The notes under the pieces were generated by a model. The model was not told the origin of the DNA, did not search any database, and saw nothing but the letters and a program-made list of their open reading frames with translations. A DNA stretch of 64,000 nucleotides, taken from assembly GCA_026008535.1 (NCBI GenBank), contig BRKX01000009.1, positions 62,283,720 to 62,347,719 of the forward strand, given 5' to 3'. The stretch comes from Perilla frutescens. Its lineage: Eukaryota > Streptophyta > Magnoliopsida > Lamiales > Lamiaceae. Positions 1 through 11,323 of the stretch are shown here, piece by piece (the first letter of the stretch is position 1; every line of letters starts with the position of its first letter). Made by a program: the position numbers and the translations under genes.

Positions 1-186
1 TGCGAAGTGTGGGTGCAGATGTTAGCCCACGCCGCCGCACATTGCAGCGCCAGCCACCACGCCCGCCAGCTTCGTAAGGGTGGAGAGCTTCTCACTCATG
101 TTTGGCTTCTCATGGAACATTTAGGCATCACAGAGCAGGTTCAGATCTCTCAAGGTCATACTAGAGCTAAGCTCATAGTAAAATAG
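1..186 (+). CDS. DUF4220/DUF594 membrane protein, 3' end only
   Basis: Frame 1 is open from the left edge to a TAG at 184-186 (61 residues). It is nearly identical to the C-termini of the two full copies downstream, sharing the stretches VEMLAHAA-like, HHARQLRKGGELL and HLGITEQ. This is the DUF594 tail of the plant DUF4220/DUF594 family, whose biochemical role is not known. The rest of the gene lies left of the window. It differs from its paralogs at a few positions (QMLAHAAAHCSAS versus EMLAHAATHCSGS). It sits about 3 kb upstream of NLR1 on the same strand, the arrangement repeated twice more in this window. Confidence 0.9.
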   Translation, partial: CEVWVQMLAHAAAHCSASHHARQLRKGGELLTHVWLLMEHLGITEQVQISQGHTRAKLIVK

Positions 187-3040
187 CTTCTTACAACCTT
201 AAATGTATAGCTCATTCACTCTAGTTACTAAGTACAAGTAATGCTAAATTTTCAAGAATCGTGAGATTATACTATTGTCGATTTGTTCACTATATTATGT
301 TGTGTTCCTTTTTTTGGCTTCTCCAAATAAGATTTGGCTCTAAAAGTTGTGTTAACTGACTTCCAAGCAATGTTTTACCAATGAGGTAAAACACAAACTC
401 GATCTCATAAAGTTAGTGTAATAGTTTATTGGCCTAAGTAGAATCAAATGGAAATTATAATTTTGTATTTTATTAGTAAGACATTCTGAAACGAATTCCC
501 AAGAAAAATCAATGATTATGAGTAGGGATGTCAATATTAATGCATACCCAAATATATGGGTTACTCAAATAGATTGAGAAAATAATAAGGTTATAAGGAT
601 AAAAAAAATTATGGTCCAAAATGATTTTAGAATCTAGGATAGTGAACTGGACTGATCGGGTTGCAGGTTGGCCCGTCAAGTTAGATCTGACAACCTTCAC
701 TGTTTTGGTTATAACATTCTCTCCAAAACTTGAATTCATAAACGGTCAAAAACATTGAAAAGTTAACTCAATTATCTTTTCATCCATATATTACTCATTC
801 CCATATTCCAAGAATTCTAAGAGTAATGAATGTTCAAAGTTATGGTCAAGAGTAGATGAGTCACATTCCATAATGCAATTTTCTTTAAGTGATATTTTTT
901 CCATTTACCATGATTGCAAAAGGCACTAGGCGTTAGGTGGACGGCTGTTGGGAGACTAGGCGTTTTGTAATTTGTAATTAATTTATTTATTTTTAGCCTA
1001 ATACTTTGGAAATTTTTATTTATTAATTCAAAAATCCTAACATTTTGGAGCCTGAGCCTATTCCTCCTCTCTTTTCTCTGTCTTGTATGACTGTATTATG
1101 TTCCTTCTTTAATTATTCATGTTATTTTACTTATTTTCTTAGTTATGATTTAAAAATTGGGCCAAAACTATTAAAATACTGAAAAAAATATTTAAGGAAA
1201 AAAAAAAATTGCAGCCGCCTAGGACCGACTAGTCATCCCCACCGCCTAGCACAGCCGCCGAGGGGATAATTGGCAAGGTTCGCGACCGCCTAGGCATCAC
1301 CTTTTACAACAACACCATTTACTACATACATTAATGAATTTATCAATGCTATAAAGACTATAAATGGACAATGGTTAGTATTGTGTACAAAAATCATATT
1401 TAACAATTTGTTGTTGGAGTTTGAGAATACAAGTTATTTATTTGATTGTTCCTCCAACTTGTATGCCATATTTGACCCTTTCGATAATTTTGTTTACTTT
1501 TTATTTATTTTCATGTTATTTTATTTTATATATTTATTCATCTATCATTAGATATCATTCAAATTATAATATTTATATTCTAATGTTATCATTTGTTTAA
1601 TAGATAAGAAAGCATATAAAAATAAAATCAATTATGTGTTGAATTGAAACATCAAATGTCATTGAAGTATAAAATTAACGTAATTCAAAAATATTTAGAT
1701 CGATGATTGAACGATTATTGTAAAGTAGTTTCAAATTATAAATAGGTTGAATATTATATTGTCATGAAATATAATATTTGATGTTGTTTTTTCCTTGGAT
1801 GCTCTTTTTGTGTAATGTTAATTAGATATTTTTGCCCTTTATTTTATTATCACTATATTTTTCTGTATATTTAATTGGTTATTTTAATAATAAGATAAGA
1901 TGATAAAAATCTATTAATTATCAAGAAAATTTTCGTATTCTTTTTTTTTTCAAAAACCTATCGGCCCAAAAATCGAAAGGTTAGGATTAAAGTAAATAAC
2001 TTTTAGTCCGAAAAAAATTCAACTCGAATTTGATCAAATCAAATAACCCAACAATCATATAGGATTAGCCCGAAATCGAATGGATTGATCCAATCGACAT
2101 CCGTGAAGTGCAAACAAAAAAAATAGTGATAAATCAACTTATCCATCAATTATCAAACGTCTTGGTCATTGAACTGGCATGAAAGAGAAATCACGATACA
2201 AAATTTACGATTAAAACACTAGTTCCTAAAAAAATCAACGAAATAATATGTATGTGTGTGTATTAATAACATATTATCATATAGAAATCACAAATTTAAA
2301 TGAGATAAAAATGTATAAATATTAAAAATGCTTTAAAAAATGACACTAGGTACGTGAGAAGTGGTGGAAGAGGTGCTCTTGCTGATTTTCAAAAACAACT
2401 TCTTCATATTCTAAATTAATGAAAAAGCAAATTAACTTATATCATGCTAATATTAATTAAACAGTCTCAAATTAATAATCTAAGCAATTGAAAAAATAAA
2501 TCTAAGGTAATATCTGAATCCCTAATTCATAAAATTCATTAAACTGGTGAATTCAGTGGTGTATGATGCAACTTGCAAGATGTAAAATAAATGTGGGGCA
2601 TTGTACTGGTGTGAGTTATTAAAGTCCAACTGTCATTTTGTTTTTCCTTTTTGCAAGGACATGTCCTCAATCCTGAGAAATTTTGAAGATGCTACTTGGG
2701 GAATTCGGAAAATAGTATGCTACCCCCGGTAGTACAGAAAATAGCACAATAGACCTATTGTGACACGGGTAGTGCAGAAAAAAATAAAAATTATGCATGT
2801 CAATATAGTCGAGGTGTAGGTATACCAAAGTATAAAACACAATCAGCCTACACTAATGCACATTTTATTTTGGGCAAATGGCCGAATAAACACTCAAACT
2901 ATATACACGGTCACACCTAGACGAACATTTAATCTTGTCTCCAACTTTTTATCATGTTCCACATGTGGTGTCTCTTCTTCTTCTACTCTCTCTCTCTCTC
3001 TCTCCCTCATGTGCTGCATTTCATCATAAAGCCAGGCACC
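187..3040. other. Intergenic, AT-rich, one MITE
   Basis: No supportable gene is seen between the DUF4220 tail and the NLR1 leader. The stretch is AT-rich and holds the inverted-repeat element at about 917-1305 (separate entry). Short pieces near 2540-2620 (a 'gtatgatg.aacttgcaag' segment) recur upstream of NLR2 near 16515-16570, so the distal promoter region is also part of the duplicated unit. A short CT run lies at about 2982-3004. Confidence 0.6.
917..1305. mobile_element. Non-autonomous hAT-like MITE (AGGCG-type termini)
   Basis: The left end reads aaaggcactaggcg and the right end gcctaggcatcaccttt. They are imperfect inverted repeats rich in AGGCG/CGCCT, with a second inverted pair inside (acggctgttggg near 940, agccgccgagg near 1253). 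The interior is AT-rich and has no coding capacity. The termini resemble short hAT-derived elements common in plants. No clean target-site duplication was read, so both the borders and the superfamily are approximate. Confidence 0.5.
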
Positions 3041-3242
3041 TCAACTTGTGATCAAAATTACCTTGTTTTTTCATCAAAAAATCCATCTTCAATCTTTGTG
3101 ATCAAGACTCCAACAGCATAACTCCTGATCAAATTAATTACCTTGGTTTTCCTCCAAAACTCATATTCTCTCTTGTGAATAGTGATCGAGAAGTGCCCCA
3201 CAGCCCCAACTCGCAATTGACAGAATTCAGGGAGGTGTGGAA
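3040..3242 (+). promoter_or_regulatory. NLR1 5' leader with repeated GTGATCAA units
   Basis: The region upstream of the NLR1 start carries imperfect repeats of a unit containing TGTGATCAAGA, then CCTT..TTTCCT, then CAAAACTCA. The same leader organisation, again in several copies, precedes NLR2 (about 16870-17115) and NLR3 (about 41295-41492). A shared CTTGTCTCCAACTTTTT element lies about 100-300 bases further upstream in NLR1 and NLR2. This is probably transcribed leader; no promoter elements are assigned. Confidence 0.5.
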
Positions 3243-6239
3243 ATGGCTGTTGATGCAGTTGCATCTCTGGTGCTCCAGAAACTAGGGGATTTCCTTTCAG
3301 AAGAGTCCTTTCCCACCAACAAAGTGATCAGCCATCAGCTGAAGCATATGCAGAAGGCCTTGGAGAAAAAGCGTGGCTTCCTCGTTGATGCTGCAGAGAA
3401 GGAAACAGATGTTAATGAAATCATGGAATGGACCAACGATTACCTCCGCCTCCTCTACTCCATGGAGGACTCCATCGAGCTGTTCGCAGTCCGCATCACG
3501 CGCCAGAGAAAGAGGTGGGGATTCGTGATGGATCATGCTCTCTTTCTCATCAAGTTCACGGATTTGAAGATGCTCATCAAACTGCACAGAGCTCAGAGGA
3601 AAATCAAGAAGCTCAATAGCCGCACGCCATCCGGCCTTGAAGACGCCAGTTTAAGAGGGAGAAGTCCCCGAAAAATCAACTGTGGCTCTGGCTTTGATGA
3701 AGATGGAGATATTGGAAAAGATCACGATGGAGATACTGAAACTGATATTCTGGGATCATTACACATGCGGCGGAGTAATAGCACTCACGATGTTTCAAAG
3801 AGAGAGGGAAATCCAGACATGCTCTCCGGGTACTCATTTAAAATGCGGTCATGTATTCGTGCTTCACTTATTCAAGAGCATTGGCCACAATCGGAGCGTA
3901 TGTATAGCGAGTCCTACAACGAGGAAAATGGGAGCCCGAGATGGAATCTGAGGAGTATACGCTCAGAATACTCTTTTGGAGAGCGTTGCCAGCATGCCAG
4001 GTTCATGTATAGCCATTCCTTTAACGATAGGGAATCATCCATCATTGGCTACAAAAGCAAGAAGACTGAACTAATGGTTAGGCTGAATGATGGGGATAAC
4101 CATGACCGGATTATCTCCGTTGTGGGTGATCTGGGTTCTGGCAAGACCATGTTAGCTCGGGCTGTTTACAGGAACACAAACATAAAGCAGCAGTTCAAGG
4201 AAGCTCGTGCTATGGTAAACATTTTCAAGGAATCCAAAACTACCGATATCCTGCTCAACTTGTTGAAGCAAGTGAACAACTCCAAGGAAGAAGATGGTCT
4301 AATCACCGAGGACTCTCTCAAATGCAAGCTCTTGCAGGCTCTCAAGGATCAGAAATACTTGATCGTGCTGGTTGGGATTCAGAGTTGGGATCAATGGAAA
4401 AGTCTTAAAGATGCATTCCCAGATGGAAAAAATGGGAGTAAGATAATCCTGACAACTCGCAGTAAGCAACTGGCGGTGGTTGCCGATTCTAAGACGCAGC
4501 CACTCATAATGGGGAAGCTGGACCCTACAGAGAGCTGGACACTGTTCAAGAAAAAGGCAGGCTTAAAGAGTGATCCAGAAGGAAATTTGAAGGAGAGAAT
4601 CATTGAGATGTGCCAGGGGCTTCCTCTGTATATTGTTCTGCTAGGAAGTTTGTTGTCAACAAAGCAAGACATAAAGCAATGGATTGATATAGCTGAAGAT
4701 CGGGAAACCTCCGACATTGTGATGATGAGCTACAATGATCTGGATGCTCACTTGAAACTTTGTCTGCTCTATATGATGCTATTTCCGAAAGAATTAGACA
4801 TTCCAGTAAGGAGGCTGCAACGCTTGTGGCTTGCCGAGGGATTTGTGAAGCAACCGCAGAATGAAGAGGTATTCCAAGAAGATGTAGCACAAGAGTACTT
4901 TGAAGAACTGGTCAAGCGCAGCTTGATAATGGTAACTAAACTGCGGTCTGATGGAACTTCGAGAAAGTGCCGGTTGCTAGATGTCCTCCATGACCTCTTG
5001 TTGTCCCAAGCTCGAGATATCAGCCTTTTTCATGTGCATTTTGGACCAGATTGCAAAACAGAAGGTTCGTTGGGTGAGCGTAGGCTCATAGAGTATGCTG
5101 ATGCCGGGAATTGTCCACTTGAGCCACTTGAAATTGGACGTTTGAGGTCTTACATATCTTTCAACTTACAGAAAAAGGATACTCGAGCAAAGCATGTAAG
5201 CTCTCTTGTTAGCAAGATGGTAGGCAAAGGGCTCGGGTTGCTGAGGGTTCTTGATCTTGAAGGAGTGTACAAACCTAGTTTGCCTGAGAATCTAGGTGAT
5301 TTGTTTCATTTGAGGTACTTGGGTTTGAGGTGGACTTTCTTGGACAAACTTCCCAAATCTGTAGGTGAACTCCCCTATCTTGAAACATTAGACCTGAAGC
5401 ATACTTGCATAGATAAAATCCCAACCGCCATTTGGAAACTGAAGAATCTCCGGCATCTCAATCTGGATGAAGTTCATCTAGACAAGGATACGGTTCTGCA
5501 TTTGCGTAGGTCCTTGCCCAAACTCTTGACTCTCTGGGGATTATCAGTCAGCCACGAGAGCCCGATCAAAAATGGTTTGAGCAAGTTGAAAGACCTCAGA
5601 GAATTAGGTATCTCTTTCCGCTTAATCAATTGTAGTCACAACAATACTGATGAACCTATAAAAGCTCTGGTGGAGTGGATTTCCAAGCTGAAAGCTCTTC
5701 GATCATTGAGGTTGCGATCCAAAGATGATTCCGGCCATCCTGCACATCTTAGTTTAGAGCCATTTTCAGGCTTGACAAAACTTTCTCACATGAAGTTACT
5801 GGGGAAGCTGCAACAACTTCCTCTCGTCCAACATTTCCCACCTCATATTAAGGTTCTCACGCTATCACTGTCATATCTAAAAGAGGATCCCATGCCAATC
5901 CTTGGACAACTCCCAGATTTAACAGTTTTAAGGCTGCTCGGAAACTCATACACCGGGGAGTCAATGGTCTGCAAGAGTGGCACATTTAAGAATCTTGAGG
6001 TCCTGAAACTCTGGGTGCTCGAAAATCTCAAGCAATGGGAAGTGGAAGACGGTGCAATGGAGAAACTCAAAGAGGTCAACATCAGACGTTGTTCCAAGCT
6101 GGAAAATTTTCCCAACAGACTGTTGAAACAGGAAACTTTCAAGGAATTGATCTTAAACAACATGCCCCCTGCCTTCAAGGAAAATATTGACAAGAATTAT
6201 CAGTTCAAGGTCTCCACCAAAGATTTTGAGGACATCTAA
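3243..6239 (+). CDS. CC-NBS-LRR immune receptor (NLR copy 1)
   Basis: Intronless ORF of 998 residues from the ATG at 3243 (MAVDAVASLVLQKL); an in-frame GTG six bases upstream is not a likely start. The N-terminus is an Rx-type coiled coil (about 1-120) with an EDVID-like LYSMEDSIE motif. A charged linker (about 130-270) holds duplicated MYS-x-S-[FY]-N units. The NB-ARC (about 280-600) shows the P-loop GDLGSGKT, RNBS-B GSKIILTTR, GLPL as CQGLPLYIVL, RNBS-D LCLLYMMLFPKE, and LHD in place of MHD. The kinase-2 motif reads LIVLVGIQ, so both Walker B acidic residues are lost. The LRR (about 650-970) starts LRVLDLEG. NLRs of this class are intracellular pathogen sensors; which pathogen is unknown. 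The lost Walker B suggests weak or no ATPase activity (inference). The gene sits downstream of a DUF4220 gene. Confidence 0.93.
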   Translation: MAVDAVASLVLQKLGDFLSEESFPTNKVISHQLKHMQKALEKKRGFLVDAAEKETDVNEIMEWTNDYLRLLYSMEDSIELFAVRITRQRKRWGFVMDHALFLIKFTDLKMLIKLHRAQRKIKKLNSRTPSGLEDASLRGRSPRKINCGSGFDEDGDIGKDHDGDTETDILGSLHMRRSNSTHDVSKREGNPDMLSGYSFKMRSCIRASLIQEHWPQSERMYSESYNEENGSPRWNLRSIRSEYSFGERCQHARFMYSHSFNDRESSIIGYKSKKTELMVRLNDGDNHDRIISVVGDLGSGKTMLARAVYRNTNIKQQFKEARAMVNIFKESKTTDILLNLLKQVNNSKEEDGLITEDSLKCKLLQALKDQKYLIVLVGIQSWDQWKSLKDAFPDGKNGSKIILTTRSKQLAVVADSKTQPLIMGKLDPTESWTLFKKKAGLKSDPEGNLKERIIEMCQGLPLYIVLLGSLLSTKQDIKQWIDIAEDRETSDIVMMSYNDLDAHLKLCLLYMMLFPKELDIPVRRLQRLWLAEGFVKQPQNEEVFQEDVAQEYFEELVKRSLIMVTKLRSDGTSRKCRLLDVLHDLLLSQARDISLFHVHFGPDCKTEGSLGERRLIEYADAGNCPLEPLEIGRLRSYISFNLQKKDTRAKHVSSLVSKMVGKGLGLLRVLDLEGVYKPSLPENLGDLFHLRYLGLRWTFLDKLPKSVGELPYLETLDLKHTCIDKIPTAIWKLKNLRHLNLDEVHLDKDTVLHLRRSLPKLLTLWGLSVSHESPIKNGLSKLKDLRELGISFRLINCSHNNTDEPIKALVEWISKLKALRSLRLRSKDDSGHPAHLSLEPFSGLTKLSHMKLLGKLQQLPLVQHFPPHIKVLTLSLSYLKEDPMPILGQLPDLTVLRLLGNSYTGESMVCKSGTFKNLEVLKLWVLENLKQWEVEDGAMEKLKEVNIRRCSKLENFPNRLLKQETFKELILNNMPPAFKENIDKNYQFKVSTKDFEDI

Positions 6240-6985
6240 GAACTGATGATTTCGATGATTCTTTGAAGTTCATATCAAGCAATTCATGTATGCGAAAGAT
6301 GTATTTTCTCTTCACTAGGATTGTTTAAAAATCATAATGACCGTGCTGAATGAAAATTTTATTTTTCATAAGGAATGTAAAATTCTACAGCGTGGTTCTT
6401 CCTTTTAAGTTTGCATAAACTGAACTCGATCTAAAACGCATTCCTATATGTCAAAGTGTGAAGTAATATTGCTGCCATAATTCTACTTGATTTGAAGGAT
6501 ACATCTCATTTCAAAATACATACATGCATATTATCAGTCACTCCCTTGCCTCTATCAATATTTCAAAGCATCCAATGAATTGGTATGGAAATGAAAATTC
6601 TAATATAACTTTCTCAGCATGATAGAAAAACTCTGTTATTCATGTATTCTGCAACAAAATTTTGAATTATCCCCAAAAAAACAAACAAATAAACACATGC
6701 AGGCACCAATCATATATACTCCTTCCGCATACACCAAAATATCATATAGTTTCACAATATCATCTAATAAAAAACCTAAATATCAAATTCATCGAACTCA
6801 AAACACCAAAATCATATGTTTTGCAATATCATCGAATAAAAAGGCTGAAAGGGGCATACAAATTGGGAAAATCGAGAAACACGAAAGAAAGATAAGAAGT
6901 CCGGCGAAACCTCCGGCGAACGACGAGTATACGCAGCGGCCAACGCCTGCATCAACATAGACATTCCATTTCGCATTCAAATCGT
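6240..6985. repeat. Duplicated 3' flank of NLR1
   Basis: The 3' flank is strongly similar to the 3' flank of the NLR pseudogene at 22220-22965: gttcttccttttt, gaattggtatggaaatg, the tract near 6665-6700, and the GC-richer end at 6890-6975. The first 400 bases also resemble the NLR3 flank. It is therefore part of the segmental duplication. The right-hand GC-richer part (ccggcgaaac.tccggcgaac) contains a minus-strand reading frame starting MRNGMSM that is frame-disrupted here relative to the copy at 22834-22959. Confidence 0.65.
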
Positions 6986-7235
6986 ACGTCTCTAATTCCT
7001 TTCAAATTTGATTCAGCTCTTTAGTGGTATTTTTCATAAATGATTATATTTGTATTTTTGGAATTTACTGATTTAGGTCCAAAGGGGCGCCAACACAAAA
7101 TAATTAATTTAGCACTTAAATAATTGAAACTATTAATTATCGATTTATACAAAATTTGACAGTTAACTAACACGTTGTGAAGGTGCTTTGGTAATGGGTA
7201 TAATTTCGTTCAATTAAAAACGGGTATTTTTATTA
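6986..7235. other. Intergenic, nothing recognised
   Basis: AT-rich sequence between the duplicated NLR1 flank and the MITE at 7236. No reading frame, RNA gene or repeat was recognised. Confidence 0.5.
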
Positions 7236-7463
7236 TTCCTTCGTTTCTAAATAAGTGTCAATAAAAATATTGATTGATAATTAAATTATCTTATACACTT
7301 TTACGTGAATACATTAAATGAGTTAAATATAATTGTTTGAATGTATTTAATGAGGGTAAATATGAGAAAAATGTGAAATTTTTTACTTCGATTGTGTAGA
7401 ATGACACTTTTTGTGAAACAAAATTAAAGTGTTAGAATTTCACTTATTGTGAAATGGAGAGAG
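7236..7463. mobile_element. Stowaway-like MITE
   Basis: The left end ttccttcgtttctaaataag and the right end cacttattgtgaaatggagag are inverted, related to the common CTCCCTCCGTTTC termini. They are flanked by TA on both sides (7234-7235 and 7464-7465). There is no coding capacity. A related element lies at 39807-40046. Stowaway elements are non-autonomous Tc1/mariner derivatives that duplicate TA. Confidence 0.65.
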
Positions 7464-7621
7464 TAAATTATTTTATCGTTCTCGAGTTGATCTTTTCAAA
7501 CTTTGAGTAAAGGGAAAAAAAAATCATAATCCAACCTCAATATAAAGAAAAATAAAATAAAAAATAAGGAGTATTTGCAAGAAGGTTTGTAACTTTGTAT
7601 TGGAAAAGTCTACCTTATCAG

Positions 7622-7981
7622 TAGGGCGGCAATTCTGGCCCGACCCGGCCTGACCCGTTTTTTGGGTCGAGATGGGCTAAAAAGATAGGCTCGAATGAAT
7701 TTTCGGGCGGATCGTGTCAAAATATATTCCCGAAATCATTTCGGTCCGGCCCGGCCCGAAAATGCTAGAGACCCAAACAGGCTAGACTTTTTGGCTCAAA
7801 ACACAGAAAATTACAATGGACCCACAGGTGGGCCGGGCCGGCCTAAAAAATAGACCCGAATAAATTTCGGGTTGGGCCTCACAAAAGTAGCCCGAAAAGT
7901 TTCGGATCGTGCCGGGCCAGGCTCAAATTTTGCCAAAAGCCCGAATTTTCGGGTCGGGCGGCCCAATTTGCAACCTCTACC
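7622..7981. mobile_element. GC-rich inverted-repeat element
   Basis: A sharply GC-rich island in AT-rich DNA. The left end tagggcggcaattctggcc and the right end ggcccaatttgcaacctcta are inverted repeats with mismatches, and the interior repeats ggcccg, gggccggcc and cccgaa many times. The flanks read cttatcag and cctatcgg, a possible decayed 8-bp duplication matching 6 of 8. TAGRG-type ends and 8 bp would fit hAT. The element is non-coding; the superfamily is uncertain. Confidence 0.55.
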
Positions 7982-9060
7982 TATCGGTACTTATGGGTCC
8001 ATCGTTCACGTTTATATTTTAATTATTAAAACAACTAGAATGCCTCTTGCACAAATGAGATATATGTATAGTTTATTTATTATAAATTATATGTATAGAA
8101 AATGATAAAATTATCATTAAAAAATAAAATTAATTTACAACAATTGTGAAATATAAAATTTTTTATATTTATTATTATGATCATTGTGATTAAGTTCAAT
8201 AAAAAGAGAAAATGGGGAAAATGATTACTTAAATCTAATTTTGAAATTTAAATTAAATTCGAATTACGAAGGAAATGCATGAATTGTTATATTATGTATA
8301 GGGCTGAAAACCAAATCAAAATAGCGTAATACTTAATTCGTATTCGTTTATTAAAAGCTCGATTCAATAAGTATATCAAATAAATTTGAACATATTTTTT
8401 GTGTTTGATAAAATTTAAAACTCGATTTAAACTCGAGCTCGATAAGTAATGAACGGCGGCCGTGGAGAATGAAGTCAACGCTTATGGTATGGACTATGGA
8501 CTGATGTAATGTTGAGTGTTGTGATGTATGAATAAATTATAAAAAAATTTAAAAAATGCAGTTTCTGTATAGTTTCTTAGAGATCAGACAAGTCAAGTTC
8601 GATACATTTTATATGCAATAATTGGAAGACGAAATATCTATCTTTACTTGTGTTTGTGGATAATATTTTAATATTTAATTTTTGATTTCATGTAATAATT
8701 TATTATTATGATTGATTTTTTTTTAAAATTATATTTCATAATTTTTTAATTCAGTTTTTTATTGATAAATGTTGACTATCATTATTTATGTTATAATTAA
8801 TTTTTGTTTTATAATAAATGTTATTAAAATTATAAATTTAATAACAAAACACAGAGTGAAATACGAAAAAGTGTAACAAAAAATTTCAACCCAATAAATA
8901 CTATGTGGGTGGTGAAATTAAATTAAAGGGTATACATGAGTTGGAGTGTGATTTAATTCCACCATATTTTACCCATATGTTTTAATTGCAAAAATAAAAA
9001 TAAAAATTGGTTTGTGTAATTCTCTATACATCTCGTGATTATAGCATTTTATTTTTCTTT
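7982..9060. other. Intergenic, AT-rich; fragment of DUF4220 upstream region
   Basis: No gene is seen. About 8500-8600 (atgaataaattataa..., aaatgcagtttctgtatagtttctta) matches segments upstream of both full DUF4220 genes (near 10400-10460 and 33960-34015). It is therefore a stray third copy of that promoter-proximal sequence, probably left by duplication. Confidence 0.45.
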
Positions 9061-9462
9061 CATTGTCCTAAAATTACGGGATAAAATCCTCTAATACATT
9101 TTTCATATCCCACTATTGTGTTTCACTATAAAATTTAATATTTTCAAAATGTTTATTATAAAAATAAATTTTATTATAGTATCACAAATCATAAGCAACA
9201 TTTATTACAAAAAATTATATACCATATTTTTGGAATAATCAACCATATTAATCAATTATATTAACTAAAAAATAAGAAATAAATATTAAAAAATAAATAT
9301 AAACCCTAATTGGTTGGAATGAACCCTAAATAATAAGTATAAAATTAAATTAAACTATAACAAATTGAAGAAAAAAATTGATGAAAAATGAATAAAAATC
9401 AAAATGAGACACAAAATGGAATTGAGAAAAGCGGGATAGAGAATTTCATTTTCCTTAATATA
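9061..9462. repeat. Dispersed repeat, copy A
   Basis: About 400 bases align well with 47321-47690: gggataaaatc.tct, aaaatgtttatta, ttttggaataatcaa.catatt, aaaccctaattgg, caaattgaagaaa, gatagagaa. Shorter relatives lie at about 47840-47930, 48795-48890, 53490-53600 and 54540-54640, all with the 'taattgg.a..atgaa.cctaaat' core. Non-coding and probably a decayed transposon family; the class was not determined. Confidence 0.6.
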
Positions 9463-9649
9463 CCATTATTTGATATTATTTGAAATTAACAATTTTATGT
9501 TTTAAATCATTAGCAAATGATATAGTAGGAAAATTATATGTAATTTTATTTTTCAAGTACATTAAAGAAATTTTATTAATTTTAGTGAAAATGGGAGGTG
9601 AAATACAATTATACAAAAAAAAAGAAGAATTATTAATTCAGGATTCGAA

Positions 9650-9878
9650 AAAATGGGCAATTTATCGATTTAGGACCTGAAAGATGAAAATTCTCAATCC
9701 AGGACCTAAAAAATCATGAATTTTGATTTCTATTTATTTTTTAATTAATTTTAACAATTTCTTTATTAGATTTAATAGATAGTTAATGAAGGAATTTTCA
9801 TTGAAATTTTTTTCAGATCCTGAATTGAGAGTTTTTATCTTTCAGGTCCTGAATGGATAGATTACTCATCCTTCACCC
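9650..9878. mobile_element. Foldback MITE
   Basis: The left arm gggcaatttatcgatttagg followed by acctgaaagatgaaaattctc pairs with the right arm (gagagtttttatctttcagg, then tcctgaatggatagattact). The arms are over 60 bases with few mismatches, around a short AT spacer. There is no ORF. A terminal-inverted-repeat element without its own transposase; the duplication at its ends was not resolved. Confidence 0.6.
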
Positions 9879-9998
9879 TCAATCGACAATTCTCAAAAAA
9901 AAAAAAAAGATGACTTATTTGGTCAAACAAATAAGAGTCTACTATCTATTATCTAAATTTCTCAAAAAAAAAAAAAAAAGTTGCTCACCTTTGAAGAA

Positions 9999-10019
9999 AT
10001 GGTCGCCGCCGCGGAAGAG
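9999..10019 (+). other. Possible leader exon MVAAAEE of the DUF4220 gene
   Basis: ATGGTCGCCGCCGCGGAAGAG is followed at once by a consensus donor (gaagag|gtaaat). It is a GC-rich island in AT-rich DNA and recurs in altered form upstream of the other full DUF4220 gene (about 33422-33480, and as 'ggcggtggaagaggtgg' near 33900). Its phase 0 end does not join in frame to the acceptor at 11323, so it would need an intermediate exon or could be untranslated leader. Confidence 0.25.
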
Positions 10020-10589
10020 GTAAATCCAATCAAATAAATTAGAGTATGTGTTTTGGAAACTCTTCTATACAATAGAGTGAAAAAAAAATATAATACAACT
10101 TGCAATTAATAAATTGTCATGCATTGTAAAATATTTACAGAAACATCAAACATTGGTGTTTGAGAATGTGTTTTTGGCTGCATTTTTTCTTGTTTCTCTT
10201 TGGAAATTTCCATTTTTTTTTTCTTTCTACTGCAGATTTCTTGAATTTTTGCCAGTAAATATACGAATTTTACTTCTCAGTGCGGGTAATTTTTGCGCAG
10301 GTAGCAGTTTGAAGTTGTGGGTCAAAAAAAAGAAGCCTTTTTGGACCGGTTCACTGTATGAATTTTTCCAAGTAAATGACAAACAAGATGACCATTTTTA
10401 TTCATGCATAAATAAATTATCAAGTAAATGCAGTTTCTGTATTGTTTCTGAGAAGCAACTAGTCAAAAGTCAATATTTATATATATGTCAATAATTGAAA
10501 TGCGACATATCTACCACCTCTTATGTTTTCTGGTTTGCTGAAGGAAATCCTGGAGTTTAGGGAGGCAAATTCTTTACTTGCTTTTTGGC

Positions 10590-10990
10590 TGAAATAGTTT
10601 GATTATGCTCTCAACAGGTACACCTACACCTCACCATTCTTTCTTCTTCAATCCTTTTGTTGAACTTGGTGTTTTTTCTTTTTTTAATTATTTTATTGTT
10701 TGACAAGAAACAAATGGATTATTAGAAAATAGTTGGATTATGCTCTCAACAGGTAACTTACCATTCTTTGTTTTACATTCCTTTTGCTGAGCTTTTCTTT
10801 TTTGGATAAGAAATAGATGAATTATTTGAAAATAGTTGGATCATGCTCTCACAGGCAACTCACCATTCTTTGTTCTTCTGCCCTTTTGTTGAACTTAGAA
10901 TTTTTTTTTATATAAGAAACAAATGAATTACTATAAAGTAGTTGGATTATGCTCTCAACAAGTAACTCACCATTCTTGGATCTTCAATCT
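10590..10990 (+). repeat. Tandem array of about four donor-like 100-bp units
   Basis: Four imperfect copies, near 10596, 10727, 10836 and 10940, of a unit reading [ga]aatagttggattatgctc then tcaacaggtaac..caccattctttgttcttcaat. Each carries a 5'-splice-site-like AACAG|GTA or variant (AACAA|GTAAC in the last, ACAGGCAAC in the third). Two related units precede the DUF4220 gene at 35072 (near 34120 and 34530). They may be leader exon and intron pieces that duplicated in place. Confidence 0.55.
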
Positions 10991-11323
10991 TTTACTGGAC
11001 TCTTTTTTTTGGGGGGTTAGAGCTTAGAAGCAATTGAATTATTAGAAAATCGATGAGTAGGTATTACAAAGGGATGAGAAATCCCCCAAAAAGTGAAATC
11101 ATCCTATCTAATGTATGTTGATAGGTCTTGTATATGTACACTTGGTGAACTACATGAGTTAGCATTGTTGACCGTTGCAAATGTTGGATCTTGCAATGTC
11201 CTGCAGTTTGATGAACTGATTTTTTTATCTTTTTTTTTATTATTGTTTTAAAGAAAAAGTGTGAAGCATATGAGCTGAGTTGAAATTGATATTGTCTATT
11301 TTGTGTTTGCCTGAAATGACCAG

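Noticed and set aside
3297..6193. Several minus-strand frames of about 100 residues over NLR1, repeated over NLR2 and NLR3
   Set aside because: They are mirror images of the LRR and NB coding sequence, conserved only because the + strand is conserved.
9999..10019. Definite first coding exon of DUF4220 copy B
   Set aside because: The phase does not match the acceptor before the main exon, so it is listed only as a possibility.
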